A stretch of DNA of 22,861 nt from an uncultured Opitutia bacterium (lineage in GTDB: Bacteria; Verrucomicrobiota; Verrucomicrobiia; Opitutales; UBA953): positions 1 to 22,861 of the forward strand of contig CAINSX010000311.1 of assembly GCA_903853185.1 (NCBI GenBank). The letters are read 5' to 3'. Shown in pieces: positions 1-8,725 of the stretch (positions are counted from its first letter, which is position 1; every line of letters begins with the position of its first letter). Below the pieces are notes generated by a model. The model was not told where the DNA came from and did no database searches. It worked only from the letters and a program-made list of their open reading frames with translations. The position numbers and the translations under genes were made by a program.

Positions 1-45
1 GACTTTGCTTTGGGGGGTGGGGGCTTACGCTGAAAGCGCACCCCA

Positions 46-309
46 ATGCACCTCACTCAGAACATCACCCTTCGCCGGGAGATGGATGAAGATCCGGAAT
101 ATGGTTTCCGCGAGGAAACCGAAGCCGACGTCATGCTGATGTCGCTTGAGAAGCTCCAGTTGCTCGCAGCCGAACTGCGTGGCTGCGGAGCCAGCCCTCA
201 GGCGATTGAGCATGTCTGCGACTACGTCGTACGCGACCCCGTGTACGCCGATTCCACCCGATCGCTCTTCCGTTCGACCCTGGAGATCCTTCGCAACCGG
301 GCCGGCTAG
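46..309 (+). CDS. Small hypothetical protein (87 aa)
   Basis: I do not recognise this protein. It is an 87-residue open frame that is acidic in its first third (the MDEDPEYG segment) and then looks mostly helical, with a central LEKLQLLAAELRG stretch and a basic end (LEILRNRAG). It has two cysteines, no signal peptide and no membrane segment, so a cytosolic protein is likely. The ATG at 46 has no Shine-Dalgarno sequence. An in-frame ATG at 82 would give a 75-residue form starting MDEDPEYG and is an equally possible start. It is convergent with the rplU-rpmA pair, and a GC-rich inverted repeat follows its stop. The frame is open and its composition looks protein-like, but with no recognised family its reality is only moderately certain. 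Confidence 0.6.
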   Translation: MHLTQNITLRREMDEDPEYGFREETEADVMLMSLEKLQLLAAELRGCGASPQAIEHVCDYVVRDPVYADSTRSLFRSTLEILRNRAG

Positions 310-323
310 GTGCCGACCCGAAG

Positions 324-368
324 GACGACGCCGGACCCGGGTCGCTCCCGGGGGAGGGGAGCGTCGTC
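324..368 (+). other. GC-rich nested inverted repeat after the small ORF
   Basis: An outer 8-bp stem (GACGACGC at 324-331 with GCGTCGTC at 361-368) encloses an inner CCCGGG/CCCGGG stem (336-341 with 347-352) with a 5-base loop. It begins 15 bases after the stop of the upstream small gene. No T-run follows on the plus strand, so it is not a standard intrinsic terminator, but it could stop or stabilise that transcript. Confidence 0.35.
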
Positions 369-380
369 GTATGGTCCGTA

Positions 381-412
381 AAACAAAGAAGCCGACCTGA
401 TGGTCGGCTTCT
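381..412 (-). terminator. Intrinsic terminator of rplU-rpmA
   Basis: An 11-bp perfect stem (AGAAGCCGACC at 387-397 with GGTCGGCTTCT at 402-412) with a TGAT loop lies about 20 bases past the rpmA stop. Read on the minus strand, the stem is followed by a T-rich run (complement of 380-387). This is a textbook rho-independent terminator for the ribosomal protein pair. Confidence 0.85.
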
Positions 413-431
413 CGGGAGGCTGGAGTGCCGC

Positions 432-701
432 TTACTTGAGCGAGCAGGCGGAGGAGGTCGTCGGAACGATCTCAACCTTGCGGTGCTCGGCGTCCCACTT
501 GACGAGGCCGTCGGCCTTGGCGAAGAGGGTGTGGTCGCGGCCCATACCGACGTTACGACCAGCATTCATGCGGGTTCCGCGCTGGCGGATGATGATCGAA
601 CCTGCGGTGGCGAATTCGCCGCCGTAAAGCTTCACGCCGAGGCGCTTGGAGGTGGAATCGCGGCCGTTGGAGGAAGTGCCGCCGCCTTTCTTTGTTGCCA
701 T
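432..701 (-). CDS. rpmA: 50S ribosomal protein L27
   Basis: L27 is a component of the large ribosomal subunit whose N-terminal tail reaches toward the peptidyl transferase centre. The 89-residue product has the family's signature N-terminus: MATKKGGGTSSNGRDS, then SKRLGVKLYGG, then a glycine- and arginine-rich core with IIIRQRGT and the VGMGRDHTLFA segment. The C-terminal tail after VEIVP is slightly longer than the roughly 85 residues usual in the family and includes a cysteine. It begins with MAT rather than a cleavable pre-sequence. It lies 19 bases downstream of rplU, the conserved bacterial order, and both are followed by one terminator. The start has no Shine-Dalgarno motif (the upstream bases read CCTACCACC), so it was set by alignment with the family. 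Confidence 0.97.
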   Translation of the reverse strand: MATKKGGGTSSNGRDSTSKRLGVKLYGGEFATAGSIIIRQRGTRMNAGRNVGMGRDHTLFAKADGLVKWDAEHRKVEIVPTTSSACSLK

Positions 702-720
702 GGTGGTAGGACGTTAAGGG

Positions 721-1035
721 TTAAGCAGAGATGGACTCGACCTTAATCACCGACAGTTCCTGGCGGTGGCCGCGACGGCGGTAGTAGCCCTTACGGCGGC
801 GGTGCTTGAAGATGTCGATCTTGTCGCCGCGCTTGTTCTCAAGGATCTTGGCGGTGACCTTCGCGCCGGCGACGGTCGGGGTGCCGATCTTGGCATCAGC
901 GCCAGAGCCTACGAGGAGGACCTGGTCAAAGGTGAGGATGTCCCCTTCGTTCTTACCAGGGTACTGGTTAACGATGAGGATGTCGCCCTGAGTGACGGTG
1001 AATTGGCGACCGGAGGTGATAAATGTGGCCTTCAT
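721..1035 (-). CDS. rplU: 50S ribosomal protein L21
   Basis: L21 binds 23S rRNA in the large subunit. The product is 104 residues, the usual family length. It opens MKATFITSGRQFTVTQGD and carries the L21 core VLLVGSGADAKIGTP, VAGAKVTAKIL and the basic KHRRRKGYYRRRGHRQ stretch near the C-terminus. An upstream in-frame ATG would add 15 residues that do not resemble L21, so the start at 1035 is preferred. It is first in the rplU-rpmA operon and divergent from a carbonic anhydrase-like gene, with a G-rich repeat tract in between. No Shine-Dalgarno sequence precedes the start. In many bacteria this pair continues into the GTPase obg, which is not present here. Confidence 0.96.
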   Translation of the reverse strand: MKATFITSGRQFTVTQGDILIVNQYPGKNEGDILTFDQVLLVGSGADAKIGTPTVAGAKVTAKILENKRGDKIDIFKHRRRKGYYRRRGHRQELSVIKVESISA

Positions 1036-1100
1036 GGCTGTCGGAAGGTCGGAGCAAACGGAGTGAGGGGGCGTTGGCAAGGGGAATTGTAGGTAGATTA

Positions 1101-1151
1101 GGGGCAGGGGCAGGGCGAAAGAAGGGGTAGGGGCAGGGGTAGGGGTGGGGG
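1101..1151. repeat. G-rich hexamer tract, (GGGGYA)n-like
   Basis: Eight runs of three or more G on the plus strand (1101-1104, 1107-1110, 1113-1115, 1124-1127, 1130-1133, 1136-1139, 1142-1145, 1147-1151) are separated mostly by CA or TA, so the tract is an imperfect GGGGCA/GGGGTA repeat. The spacing fits G-quadruplex formation. It sits in the 206-base divergent region between rplU and the carbonic anhydrase-like gene. It is followed at 1158-1182 by two mutually exclusive small hairpins: GTTTTA/TAAAAC, and TTTTAGG/CCTAAAA. Confidence 0.75.
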
Positions 1152-1241
1152 TAGGCGGTTTTAGGGTTAAAACGGCCTAAAAGAGGCAGGTCGGGCGGGT
1201 TCGGTCTTCCCTGTCGGGGGGAGGTGCCTAATTCTTGGGGG

Positions 1242-1817
1242 ATGAACCCTTTCCACCAAGGCGGTCAGTTCGAGGACCCGGCTGATGCAGACGAAGCCTT
1301 GTCCAAGGAGCTAACCCGCAATCTCTCCAGGGGGCCTAGCGTCCACGCCACGGCCTTCGTGCATTCCAAGGCGGTCGTCATCGGCAACGTCACCGTCGGC
1401 CCCAAGGCCAGCGTCTGGCCCTGTGCCGTGCTGCGCGGTGACATCGCACCGATCGAGGTTGGCGAAGGGAGTAACATCCAGGACGGAGCGGTCGTGCATG
1501 TCGCCGACGGCCTGCCGGCCAAGATCGGCGCCCGCGTCACGGTGGGGCATCTCGCGATGATCCACGCCTGCACCATTGGTGACGAGTGCCTCATCGGTAT
1601 GCATGCCACCATCCTGGACGGCGCCGTCATCGGCGCGCGTTGCATTGTCGGCGCCAACTCGCTCGTCACCAAGGGTACGCAGGTGCCGCCCGGTTCGCTC
1701 GTCATGGGTTCGCCGGCCAAGGTGGTGCGGCCGCTGACGGCTGCCGAGCAGGCCTCGTTGCCCGGTTGGGCGGAGAAGTACGTGAAGGTCGCCGCTCATC
1801 ATCGTCGCTTCGATTGA
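1242..1817 (+). CDS. Gamma-class carbonic anhydrase family protein (left-handed beta helix)
   Basis: This is a hexapeptide-repeat protein of the YrdA/PaaY/Cam group, thought to hydrate CO2 or to be a metal-binding relative. Visible marks are the family opening with a conserved histidine segment, WPCAVLRGDIAPIEVGEGSNIQDG, and three histidine-bearing turns typical of zinc binding (VVHVADG, VGHLAMIHACTIGDE), then the repeats IGAR, VGANSLVTKG and the C-terminal GSPAKVVRPL. A further histidine occurs in GMHATILDG, where relatives often have GMG. An N-terminal extension of about 40 residues precedes the repeat domain. The start is uncertain: the ATG at 1242 is chosen, but GTG at 1224 is in frame and a GGAGG lies at about 1219-1223, too far from the ATG and too close to the GTG. 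Its stop overlaps the start of the next gene. Real activity cannot be read from sequence. Confidence 0.92.
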   Translation: MNPFHQGGQFEDPADADEALSKELTRNLSRGPSVHATAFVHSKAVVIGNVTVGPKASVWPCAVLRGDIAPIEVGEGSNIQDGAVVHVADGLPAKIGARVTVGHLAMIHACTIGDECLIGMHATILDGAVIGARCIVGANSLVTKGTQVPPGSLVMGSPAKVVRPLTAAEQASLPGWAEKYVKVAAHHRRFD

Positions 1818-2686
1818 GCGTCGAGCCTGCCAGTCAGGTCGAGCTCGGCTCCGCGGAATGGCGGGCCCGCCGCGCGGCGCATGAGGCCCGTGCGGACCGA
1901 CTCGTCGAGGCGCGGCGCGAGCGCGCCCAGAAGGGCGAGCGAGACCCCGTCGAAGATTTCCTCTTCACCTATTATCCGTTCCGCTTCTCGGCCGTCCGGC
2001 GGTGGACGCCCGGTGCTGGTGTCGCGCTGGCCGACGCCGATGAACTCGTCGACGACCGTCGCTTCCTGCGTGGTGCGGACGGATTCGTACGGGTCGCCTT
2101 GCCGGATGAGGCGCAGGCCGGCCGCCTCGCCTTCAGCCTGAAGCTGTGCCGGGCGGTCGCGACGCGCACAGCGTTCCACGGTTGTTTCGGTCTGCATGAA
2201 TGGGCGATGGTCTACGGACAGGCTGAACAGCGCCGCCATGGCGCTTGGCCTTTACGGCTCGGCGCGGAGGGCACCGATGCCGTCGTGCGTTCGATGCCCG
2301 TGCGGTGCACGCATTACGACGCCTTTCGTTTCTTCACGCCCGGTGCGCGGCCTTTGAACAAGCTTGCGCCGACACTCGAAGCACGGGTCGACAATGAGCA
2401 ACCCGGGTGCGTGCACGTCACCATGGATCTCTTCAAGTGGGCGATGAAGGCGCAGCCCTGGGTCTCGGCGGAGCTCGCCGCCGACGCCTTCGAACTCGCG
2501 CACGTCGCGCGGACCATCGACATGCGCGCCAGCCCCTATGATTTCTCCGCCATCGGCCTGAAGCCCATCGCGATCGAGACCGCCGAGGGCCGGAGCGAAT
2601 ACGAAACCGAGCAGCGTCGGCTGTCGGCTTTGGCCGAGCCAGTCCGTGCGCGGCTCATCGCCGAGTTCGAGCGCGCACTCGCCTAA
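1814..2686 (+). CDS. Conserved protein annotated as 3-methyladenine DNA glycosylase-like
   Basis: The 290-residue product resembles a conserved family found in actinobacteria and others that is routinely labelled 3-methyladenine DNA glycosylase. Recognisable blocks are PVEDFLFTYYPFR, RRWTPGAGV, FGLHEWAMVY, CTHYDAFRFFTPGARPLN, the EQPGCVHVTMDLFKWA segment and RTIDMRASPYDFSAIGLKPI. I see no helix-hairpin-helix motif, so the glycosylase activity rests on annotation tradition and is uncertain. The only upstream start in frame after the previous gene is TTG at 1814, which overlaps the preceding TGA (TTGA), suggesting translational coupling. The frame stays open far upstream, but that stretch overlaps the carbonic anhydrase gene. 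A perfect hairpin terminator follows 14 bases after the stop. Confidence 0.85.
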   Translation: MSVEPASQVELGSAEWRARRAAHEARADRLVEARRERAQKGERDPVEDFLFTYYPFRFSAVRRWTPGAGVALADADELVDDRRFLRGADGFVRVALPDEAQAGRLAFSLKLCRAVATRTAFHGCFGLHEWAMVYGQAEQRRHGAWPLRLGAEGTDAVVRSMPVRCTHYDAFRFFTPGARPLNKLAPTLEARVDNEQPGCVHVTMDLFKWAMKAQPWVSAELAADAFELAHVARTIDMRASPYDFSAIGLKPIAIETAEGRSEYETEQRRLSALAEPVRARLIAEFERALA

Positions 2687-2699
2687 GTCACGGGCACAA

Positions 2700-2727
2700 A
2701 AAAGGCGGACCCTGCGGTCCGCCTTTT
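2700..2727. terminator. Bidirectional intrinsic terminator
   Basis: A perfect 12-bp stem, AAAAGGCGGACC (2700-2711) with GGTCCGCCTTTT (2716-2727), has a CTGC loop. It carries A-runs on the left and T-runs on the right, so it can end transcription in both directions. It lies between the convergent glycosylase-like and DUF1080 genes. Confidence 0.9.
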
Positions 2728-2746
2728 GGTTTCACCGTCGGACTGC

Positions 2747-3394
2747 TCAGGGCAGGCGCTCGACGACGAGGTCCTTGTAGTCGACCTTGCAGGTCGGGTC
2801 ATGGGCCTGGATGGCGAAGGTGCCGTTGCCGAGCTTACGACCGGGCATTCCCTTCGGAGGGGTCCAATCTTCGGGCTGGGTGAAGTCGACGGTCTGCTTG
2901 CCGTCGATCCAGATCTGGATGTGCTTACCTTCAACACGGATGTGGTATTCGAACCAGACGTTGTCGGGAGCGGCCGGTGTGTTGAGGACGTCACGGACGG
3001 CGTAGAGGCCGCCAGTGCGCTTGATGTCCTTATGGCTGCCATTGACCTGGCACTCGAAGCCCTGGGAGGGCCAGCCCTTGTCTTCGTAGGCCGTGTGGAA
3101 GTAGATGCCCGAGTTGGCGCCCGGATAGGTCTTCACCTTCGCCTTGAAGTCGAAGTTCGTGAAGTTGGCCTTACCGTCGGCGCCAACGAAGAAGATATGG
3201 CCTTGGCCGCCGCGGATCTGGAGGACGCCGTCCTCGACCTTGTAGGTGCCTTCAGGGGAGTTTTTCGAGGCCTTCCAGCCGGCGAGGGACTTGCCGTCGA
3301 ACAGCTGGATCGTTTCGCCGGCGAACGCGGCGTACGAGCTCAGGAAGAGCGCGGCCGTGGCCAGCAGGGTGGTGCGGAGGGGTGAGGAGCTCAT
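2747..3394 (-). CDS. Secreted DUF1080 (3-keto-disaccharide hydrolase domain) protein
   Basis: DUF1080 proteins have a concanavalin-like jelly-roll fold and are abundant in Verrucomicrobiota and Planctomycetes, where many act on sugars. Some members hydrolyse 3-keto-disaccharides. The 215-residue product has a signal peptide (basic R7, hydrophobic LLATAALFLSSYAAFA, predicted cut after AFA at residue 25). The domain then fills the rest: IQLFDGKSLAGWK near the start, GIYFHTAY and GFECQV in the middle, IQIWIDGKQTVDF, and the C-terminal IQAHDPTCKVDYKDL. The start at 3394 gives a compact signal peptide. An upstream ATG at 3418 would add MGLVRRFP in front. Export to the periplasm is likely. The substrate is unknown. 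It is a stand-alone gene between a terminator and a response regulator gene. Confidence 0.93.
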   Translation of the reverse strand: MSSSPLRTTLLATAALFLSSYAAFAGETIQLFDGKSLAGWKASKNSPEGTYKVEDGVLQIRGGQGHIFFVGADGKANFTNFDFKAKVKTYPGANSGIYFHTAYEDKGWPSQGFECQVNGSHKDIKRTGGLYAVRDVLNTPAAPDNVWFEYHIRVEGKHIQIWIDGKQTVDFTQPEDWTPPKGMPGRKLGNGTFAIQAHDPTCKVDYKDLVVERLP

Positions 3395-3437
3395 GGGGAA
3401 GCGCCTAACCAAACCCATTCCCAGCCCGAGGCAAAGG

Positions 3438-4931
<1,494 letters not shown>

Positions 4932-5086
4932 GTTGAGTAAAAGTAGGCAGAATCCGTGCCATCGGTGGCCTATCCCTCAAAATGAGCTAATACACACTTT
5001 CGGCAACCCATAGGTGTTTAAATTTAAGCACGTCTCTATGAATCGCCCCCCTTGCCAACGAAATTTTGGGCGTAATTATCGTTTCT

Positions 5087-5722
5087 ATGTCTCGATGGCT
5101 CAAACGCGGGGTGGGTGTGGTCTTGGCTCTGCTGGGTCTTTTCTTCATCGGATCGAACCTCTGGGTCTGGTCGGCCGGTTGGGGTCGCCTGGCCAGCAAG
5201 CCTTCCGAAGTCCCGGCTGGCTGCGTGATGGTCGTGCTCGGGACCGATGAATTCGTCGGCGCGACCGGTGAGCGCACGGGCACGTTTGGCCCACGCATCG
5301 ACGCCGCCTTGGAGCTAGCGCGCTCAGGGCGCGTGAAGTTCATCGTGACTTCCGGCACCGACGTCCATGCGCGCGTGATGGCGACGCAGCTGCGCGCGGC
5401 TGGCGTGACCTGTCCGATTATCGAAGACCCGTATGGTTGGCGCACGCTGGATTCAGTCCTGCGCGCCAAGGCGTATTATCCGAAGGAGCACATCGTCTTC
5501 GTCTCGCAGGGATGGCATTGCGTGCGGGCTCTCTGGCTCGCGGACCATGAGGCTTTGAGCGCAACGGCATACCCGGCCGCGTTCGGCGACGGGTGGCGTC
5601 CGGTCATGGGTTCATTACGGGACTGTTTCGCTAAGCCGAAGGCACTCATCGATCGCTATGCTTTAGGTAATCCGCTGATGGCGCCGATGCGCGCGGACGA
5701 AGGCAACGTGCCGCACCGCTGA
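5087..5722 (+). CDS. SanA/YdcF-like DUF218 inner-membrane protein
   Basis: The 211-residue protein has one N-terminal membrane segment (about residues 8-28) after a basic start, then a DUF218 domain facing the periplasm. Motifs match SanA-type proteins: VMVVLGT, the RIDAALELARSGRVKFIVTSG stretch, WRTLDSVLRAK (relatives have FRTLDSVVR) and VFVSQGWHCVRALWLA. SanA in enteric bacteria affects the envelope barrier to vancomycin; the biochemical role is unclear. The ATG at 5087 is chosen because it directly precedes the basic and hydrophobic leader. The frame also opens at a TTG at 5066. Its stop is separated by one base from the stop of convergent dprA, with no terminator visible between them. Its function here is inferred only from the family. 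Confidence 0.88.
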   Translation: MSRWLKRGVGVVLALLGLFFIGSNLWVWSAGWGRLASKPSEVPAGCVMVVLGTDEFVGATGERTGTFGPRIDAALELARSGRVKFIVTSGTDVHARVMATQLRAAGVTCPIIEDPYGWRTLDSVLRAKAYYPKEHIVFVSQGWHCVRALWLADHEALSATAYPAAFGDGWRPVMGSLRDCFAKPKALIDRYALGNPLMAPMRADEGNVPHR

Positions 5723-5723
5723 G

Positions 5724-6809
5724 TCAGGACCGCTCGTGGCGCCCGTCGGGCCGGCGCGTGAGCACGCCGCGGATCTCCATCATCGTGAGGCTGACCGCGG
5801 CTTCGGCGACGGCGCAATCCGCGAGCACGGACAGGCTTTCGGCATCATGCGCTGTGCCGCCGGCGAAGTGTGGCAGCCAGCGCGCGAACTCGGGCGGATC
5901 CTCGATGAGCGCGAGCGCGGGGCTCCCGCGCGTCTCCCCCAGCTCGGTGAGAATCTCGTCCACCGAAGAGACTAAGGTCGCCCCGTCGCGAATGAGTGCA
6001 TGGCAACCGCGGCTTGACGGGCTGTCGGCGCGCCCGGGCACGGCGCAAAGCGTCTTGCCGAGATCTCCCGCGAAGCGCGCGGTGATCATGCTGCCGCCAT
6101 CGACGTCGGTTTCGACGACCACCATCACGCGGACCAGCCCGGCGACGATGCGGTTGCGTTGTGGAAAGGTCTGTCGGTCGGCGGGACGGCCGAGCGGGAA
6201 CTCCGAAAGGATGCAGCCCTCGGTTTTCATACGCGCGCGCAGTCGGACGGCTTCAGGCGGGAAGGTGAGGTCGAGTCCGTGGCCGACGACCGCCGCCGTG
6301 CGCCCGTCGGCGTCGAGCGCCCCTTCGTGCGCGGCGGTGTCGATGCCCCGGGCCAGTCCGCTGACGATCCACCAACCTTGCTTCGCCAGGTCGCGCGCGA
6401 AGCTGCGGGCGAGCGAGGCGCCATACGTCGTGCAATGGCGCGAGCCGATGATACCGACGGCGCGGTCGCCCGGGAAATGCGCGCCTTCGGCGTAGAGCAC
6501 CAGCGGTGGATCCCAAAGCTTGGCGAGCGACGTCGGCCAAGCGCCGTCGTCTTCGCTTAGGAGCCGGAAACCCAGGTCGCGGACGTGCCCCATTTCGGCG
6601 GCCCAGTCGAAGGCCCGCGCAGCGATCGCGGCCGCGACAGGCCGGGTGACGCCTTCCACCTTGGCCAACTGATCGGCCGGTGCGCCGAGCGCGACCGAGA
6701 GGTCGCCACCGAACGCATCGCGCAGCCGTCGCACGGTGACTGGGCCGACGCCTTTGAGTCCGTTGAGCAGGACGCGTTGCGCAAGCGGGTCGGTCGGGAT
6801 CGGGAGCAT
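5724..6809 (-). CDS. dprA: DNA-processing protein DprA (Smf)
   Basis: DprA binds incoming single-stranded DNA during natural transformation and loads RecA onto it. The 361 residues contain an N-terminal helix-hairpin-helix-like region (LKGVGPVTVRRL and VEGVTRPVAAAI) and then the Rossmann-type DprA core: VGIIGSR, IVSGLARGIDTAAHEGAL, the LSEFPLG and FPQRNRIVAGL segments, VVVETDVDGGSMITA and the DGATLVSSVDEIL end. A degenerate winged-helix-like C-terminus follows. It is the last gene of the cluster and starts 22 bases after nnr. Many bacteria keep dprA without being demonstrably competent, so transformation ability is not proven by this gene. No Shine-Dalgarno precedes the ATG. Confidence 0.96.
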   Translation of the reverse strand: MLPIPTDPLAQRVLLNGLKGVGPVTVRRLRDAFGGDLSVALGAPADQLAKVEGVTRPVAAAIAARAFDWAAEMGHVRDLGFRLLSEDDGAWPTSLAKLWDPPLVLYAEGAHFPGDRAVGIIGSRHCTTYGASLARSFARDLAKQGWWIVSGLARGIDTAAHEGALDADGRTAAVVGHGLDLTFPPEAVRLRARMKTEGCILSEFPLGRPADRQTFPQRNRIVAGLVRVMVVVETDVDGGSMITARFAGDLGKTLCAVPGRADSPSSRGCHALIRDGATLVSSVDEILTELGETRGSPALALIEDPPEFARWLPHFAGGTAHDAESLSVLADCAVAEAAVSLTMMEIRGVLTRRPDGRHERS

Positions 6810-6831
6810 CCCGTCAGCCAGCGGGCCGGTC

Positions 6832-8325
6832 TCAGCCTCGCAACACAGGGGACAGCCCAGCGAGAAGGTCGGTGGTTCTCACCGCTTCTTCCCCATGGGT
6901 TTCCCTCAGCCAGTCGGCGGCGCGGGCGTGCCAGGTCGCCGCGAGTACCACCGCGTCGAACGGCGTTAGCCCCAGTTCTTGCCGACGGGACAGCACCGAG
7001 GCCACGATACCCGCGAGCAGGTCGCCCGAACCGCCGCGCGCAAGCACTGGGCCGCCGAAAGGAATATGGATGATGCGGAGGCCGTCGGTGACGCAGGTCA
7101 GCGGGCCTTTGAGCACGACGATCGTCTTGGTCTTGCGCGCATAGGCGCGAGCCGCGATCACGGAGGCGTCACGGCCGCTCAGGCGTTTGAATTCGCCGGC
7201 GTGCGGCAGCAGCACGCGGACCTTGGCTCGTTTCGACGCAGTGATGACGGACGGGCGGAGCGCGTCGGCATCGAGGACGAGGGCGACCGAGGCACGGGTG
7301 GCGATCGCACCGATCAGCTTGGCGGATTTCTCCCCCATCCCAGAACCGATGAGCAATGTGTCCTTGTCGGCCATCAAGGCGCGAACTTCCTTGAGATTGC
7401 CCGCGGCGAGGCGTCCGTCGCGTTCGGTGTGGAGTCCGCGCCACATCGCTTCAGGATACGCGACGGCCGCTTTCGCGCGGACCGACTCGGGTAGGCAGGT
7501 CGTCACGAGGGCCGCTCCGGCCCGCAAGGCCGCCGCGGTGTTCATCAGCACCGCGCCGGGCATACGGTCGGAACCGCCCACGATGAGCAATCGTCCCTGA
7601 TGGCGCTTGTCACTGCGGGCGCGACGAGGACGGCGGAGAGGAGCGAGGCTGGTCGCGGTCACGCAGGCTTCTTCGGTTTCTCCGAGCGGCAAGCCGATGT
7701 CGAGGACGCGGAGCCGACCGACGAAGCGGGCGGAGTTCGGCGCGAGCAGCGGGCGTTTCAGGCAGCCGATCGAGACCGTGAGGTCGGCGCGGAACGCCGG
7801 GCCAGTGGCGTCATCGCCAAGGCCGCTGGGAAGGTCGACCGCGATGCGCAGGCCGCGTAAGCTCTCGGACGTACGGAGGAAGGCGCGGAGTTCAGCCGAG
7901 AGCGGTGCGTGAAACCCTTGGCCGAGGACGCCGTCGAAGATCAGGTCGAACTCATGGGCCGCGAGCAGGCGAAGGTTCGCGGCGGCGACCACGCCGATGC
8001 GGACGCCGGGCTTGCGGGCGGACCAGGCGCGTTGGGCCTGGGCGCGGGCCGGGCCGCCTTCGGCGAAGACCGCGACAATCTCCGTACCGCGACGGGCGCA
8101 ATGCAGCGCGGCGAGGAAGGCGTCGGCGCCGTTGTTGCCTTTGCCGGCGAGGACCAGGATGCGTTCCGGTTTACGGCCGAGCAGCGCGACCGCTTCGTCG
8201 GCGACACCCCGTGCGGCGAGGTTCATCAGCTTCCAAGAAAGGGACGTATCGCCGGCGAGGAACGCGGCTTCGGCGGCCGCGGCTTCGGCGCAGGAGAGGA
8301 CCGGCAGGCGGGCGGAGAGGCTCAT
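6832..8325 (-). CDS. nnr: Bifunctional NAD(P)H-hydrate epimerase/dehydratase
   Basis: This enzyme repairs damaged NADH and NADPH hydrates. The N-terminal half (about residues 1-215) is the YjeF_N epimerase domain, with VLAGKGNNGADAF and DLPSG. The C-terminal half (about 230-497) is the ribokinase-like dehydratase, with LIVGGSDRMPGAVLMNTAA, LIGSGMGE, LDADAL, LPHAGEFKRLSG, VVLKGP and the catalytic LARGGSGDLLAGIVASVL. The usual GNNGGDG motif of the epimerase reads GNNGADA here; the NN and D are kept while two glycines are alanine. The total of 497 residues is normal for the fused form. It lies 4 bases downstream of acpS, consistent with one transcript. It would act in the cytosol. Confidence 0.95.
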   Translation of the reverse strand: MSLSARLPVLSCAEAAAAEAAFLAGDTSLSWKLMNLAARGVADEAVALLGRKPERILVLAGKGNNGADAFLAALHCARRGTEIVAVFAEGGPARAQAQRAWSARKPGVRIGVVAAANLRLLAAHEFDLIFDGVLGQGFHAPLSAELRAFLRTSESLRGLRIAVDLPSGLGDDATGPAFRADLTVSIGCLKRPLLAPNSARFVGRLRVLDIGLPLGETEEACVTATSLAPLRRPRRARSDKRHQGRLLIVGGSDRMPGAVLMNTAAALRAGAALVTTCLPESVRAKAAVAYPEAMWRGLHTERDGRLAAGNLKEVRALMADKDTLLIGSGMGEKSAKLIGAIATRASVALVLDADALRPSVITASKRAKVRVLLPHAGEFKRLSGRDASVIAARAYARKTKTIVVLKGPLTCVTDGLRIIHIPFGGPVLARGGSGDLLAGIVASVLSRRQELGLTPFDAVVLAATWHARAADWLRETHGEEAVRTTDLLAGLSPVLRG

Positions 8326-8329
8326 GGTC

Positions 8330-8725
8330 TCAGCGGACCAGCACCACGAAGGCCTGGGCCAGCGTGTCGGTGTGCGTGAGCGAGAGCAGTAGGCGGGAGG
8401 CGCCGCGGGTGGCGAGAAGGGCGCGGGCCTTGTCGTCGAGCTCGACGACGGGTTCGCCTTCCGGCCCGTTCAGCACGCCGATACTGGTCAGCGCGAGTTC
8501 CGCGCCGATGCCGGTGCCGAAGGCCTTGCTTGCGGCCTCCTTGGCAGCGAAACGGGCGGCGAGGGACGGGTAAGGGTCGGCCTTCGCGAGGCAGAGCTTT
8601 TGTTCGGCGGGCGTGAAGACCTTGTTGAGGAAGGACTCGCCGTGCTTCATATGCGCGGAGCGGATTCGGTCGACCTCCGTGAGGTCCACGCCGACACCGA
8701 GCACGTTGCCGCCTTCGAGGTTCAT
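8330..8725 (-). CDS. acpS: Holo-[acyl-carrier-protein] synthase
   Basis: AcpS transfers 4'-phosphopantetheine from coenzyme A to acyl carrier protein, which fatty acid synthesis requires. The 131-residue product has the two family motifs: GVGVDLTEVDRI near residue 10, with the Mg-binding aspartate, and ARFAAKEAASKAFGTGI with the catalytic glutamate. The terminal LSLTHTDTLAQAFVVL block also matches. It starts at ATG 8725, where the ATG overlaps the TGA of pdxJ by 4 bases (ATGA), pointing to translational coupling. The pair pdxJ-acpS is a common bacterial neighbourhood, and nnr next to acpS is also common. A longer overlapping frame on the same strand is a shadow. Confidence 0.96.
   Translation of the reverse strand: MNLEGGNVLGVGVDLTEVDRIRSAHMKHGESFLNKVFTPAEQKLCLAKADPYPSLAARFAAKEAASKAFGTGIGAELALTSIGVLNGPEGEPVVELDDKARALLATRGASRLLLSLTHTDTLAQAFVVLVR

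Noticed and set aside
1086..1091. TACAAT (minus strand) as a -10 box for rplU
   Set aside because: It fits a -10 box, but the bases 17 upstream read CCTGCC and no -35 is visible, so the promoter is not supported.
1586..1813. Upstream extension of the glycosylase-like gene
   Set aside because: It overlaps the conserved end of the carbonic anhydrase gene and has no family similarity; it is only an open shadow frame.
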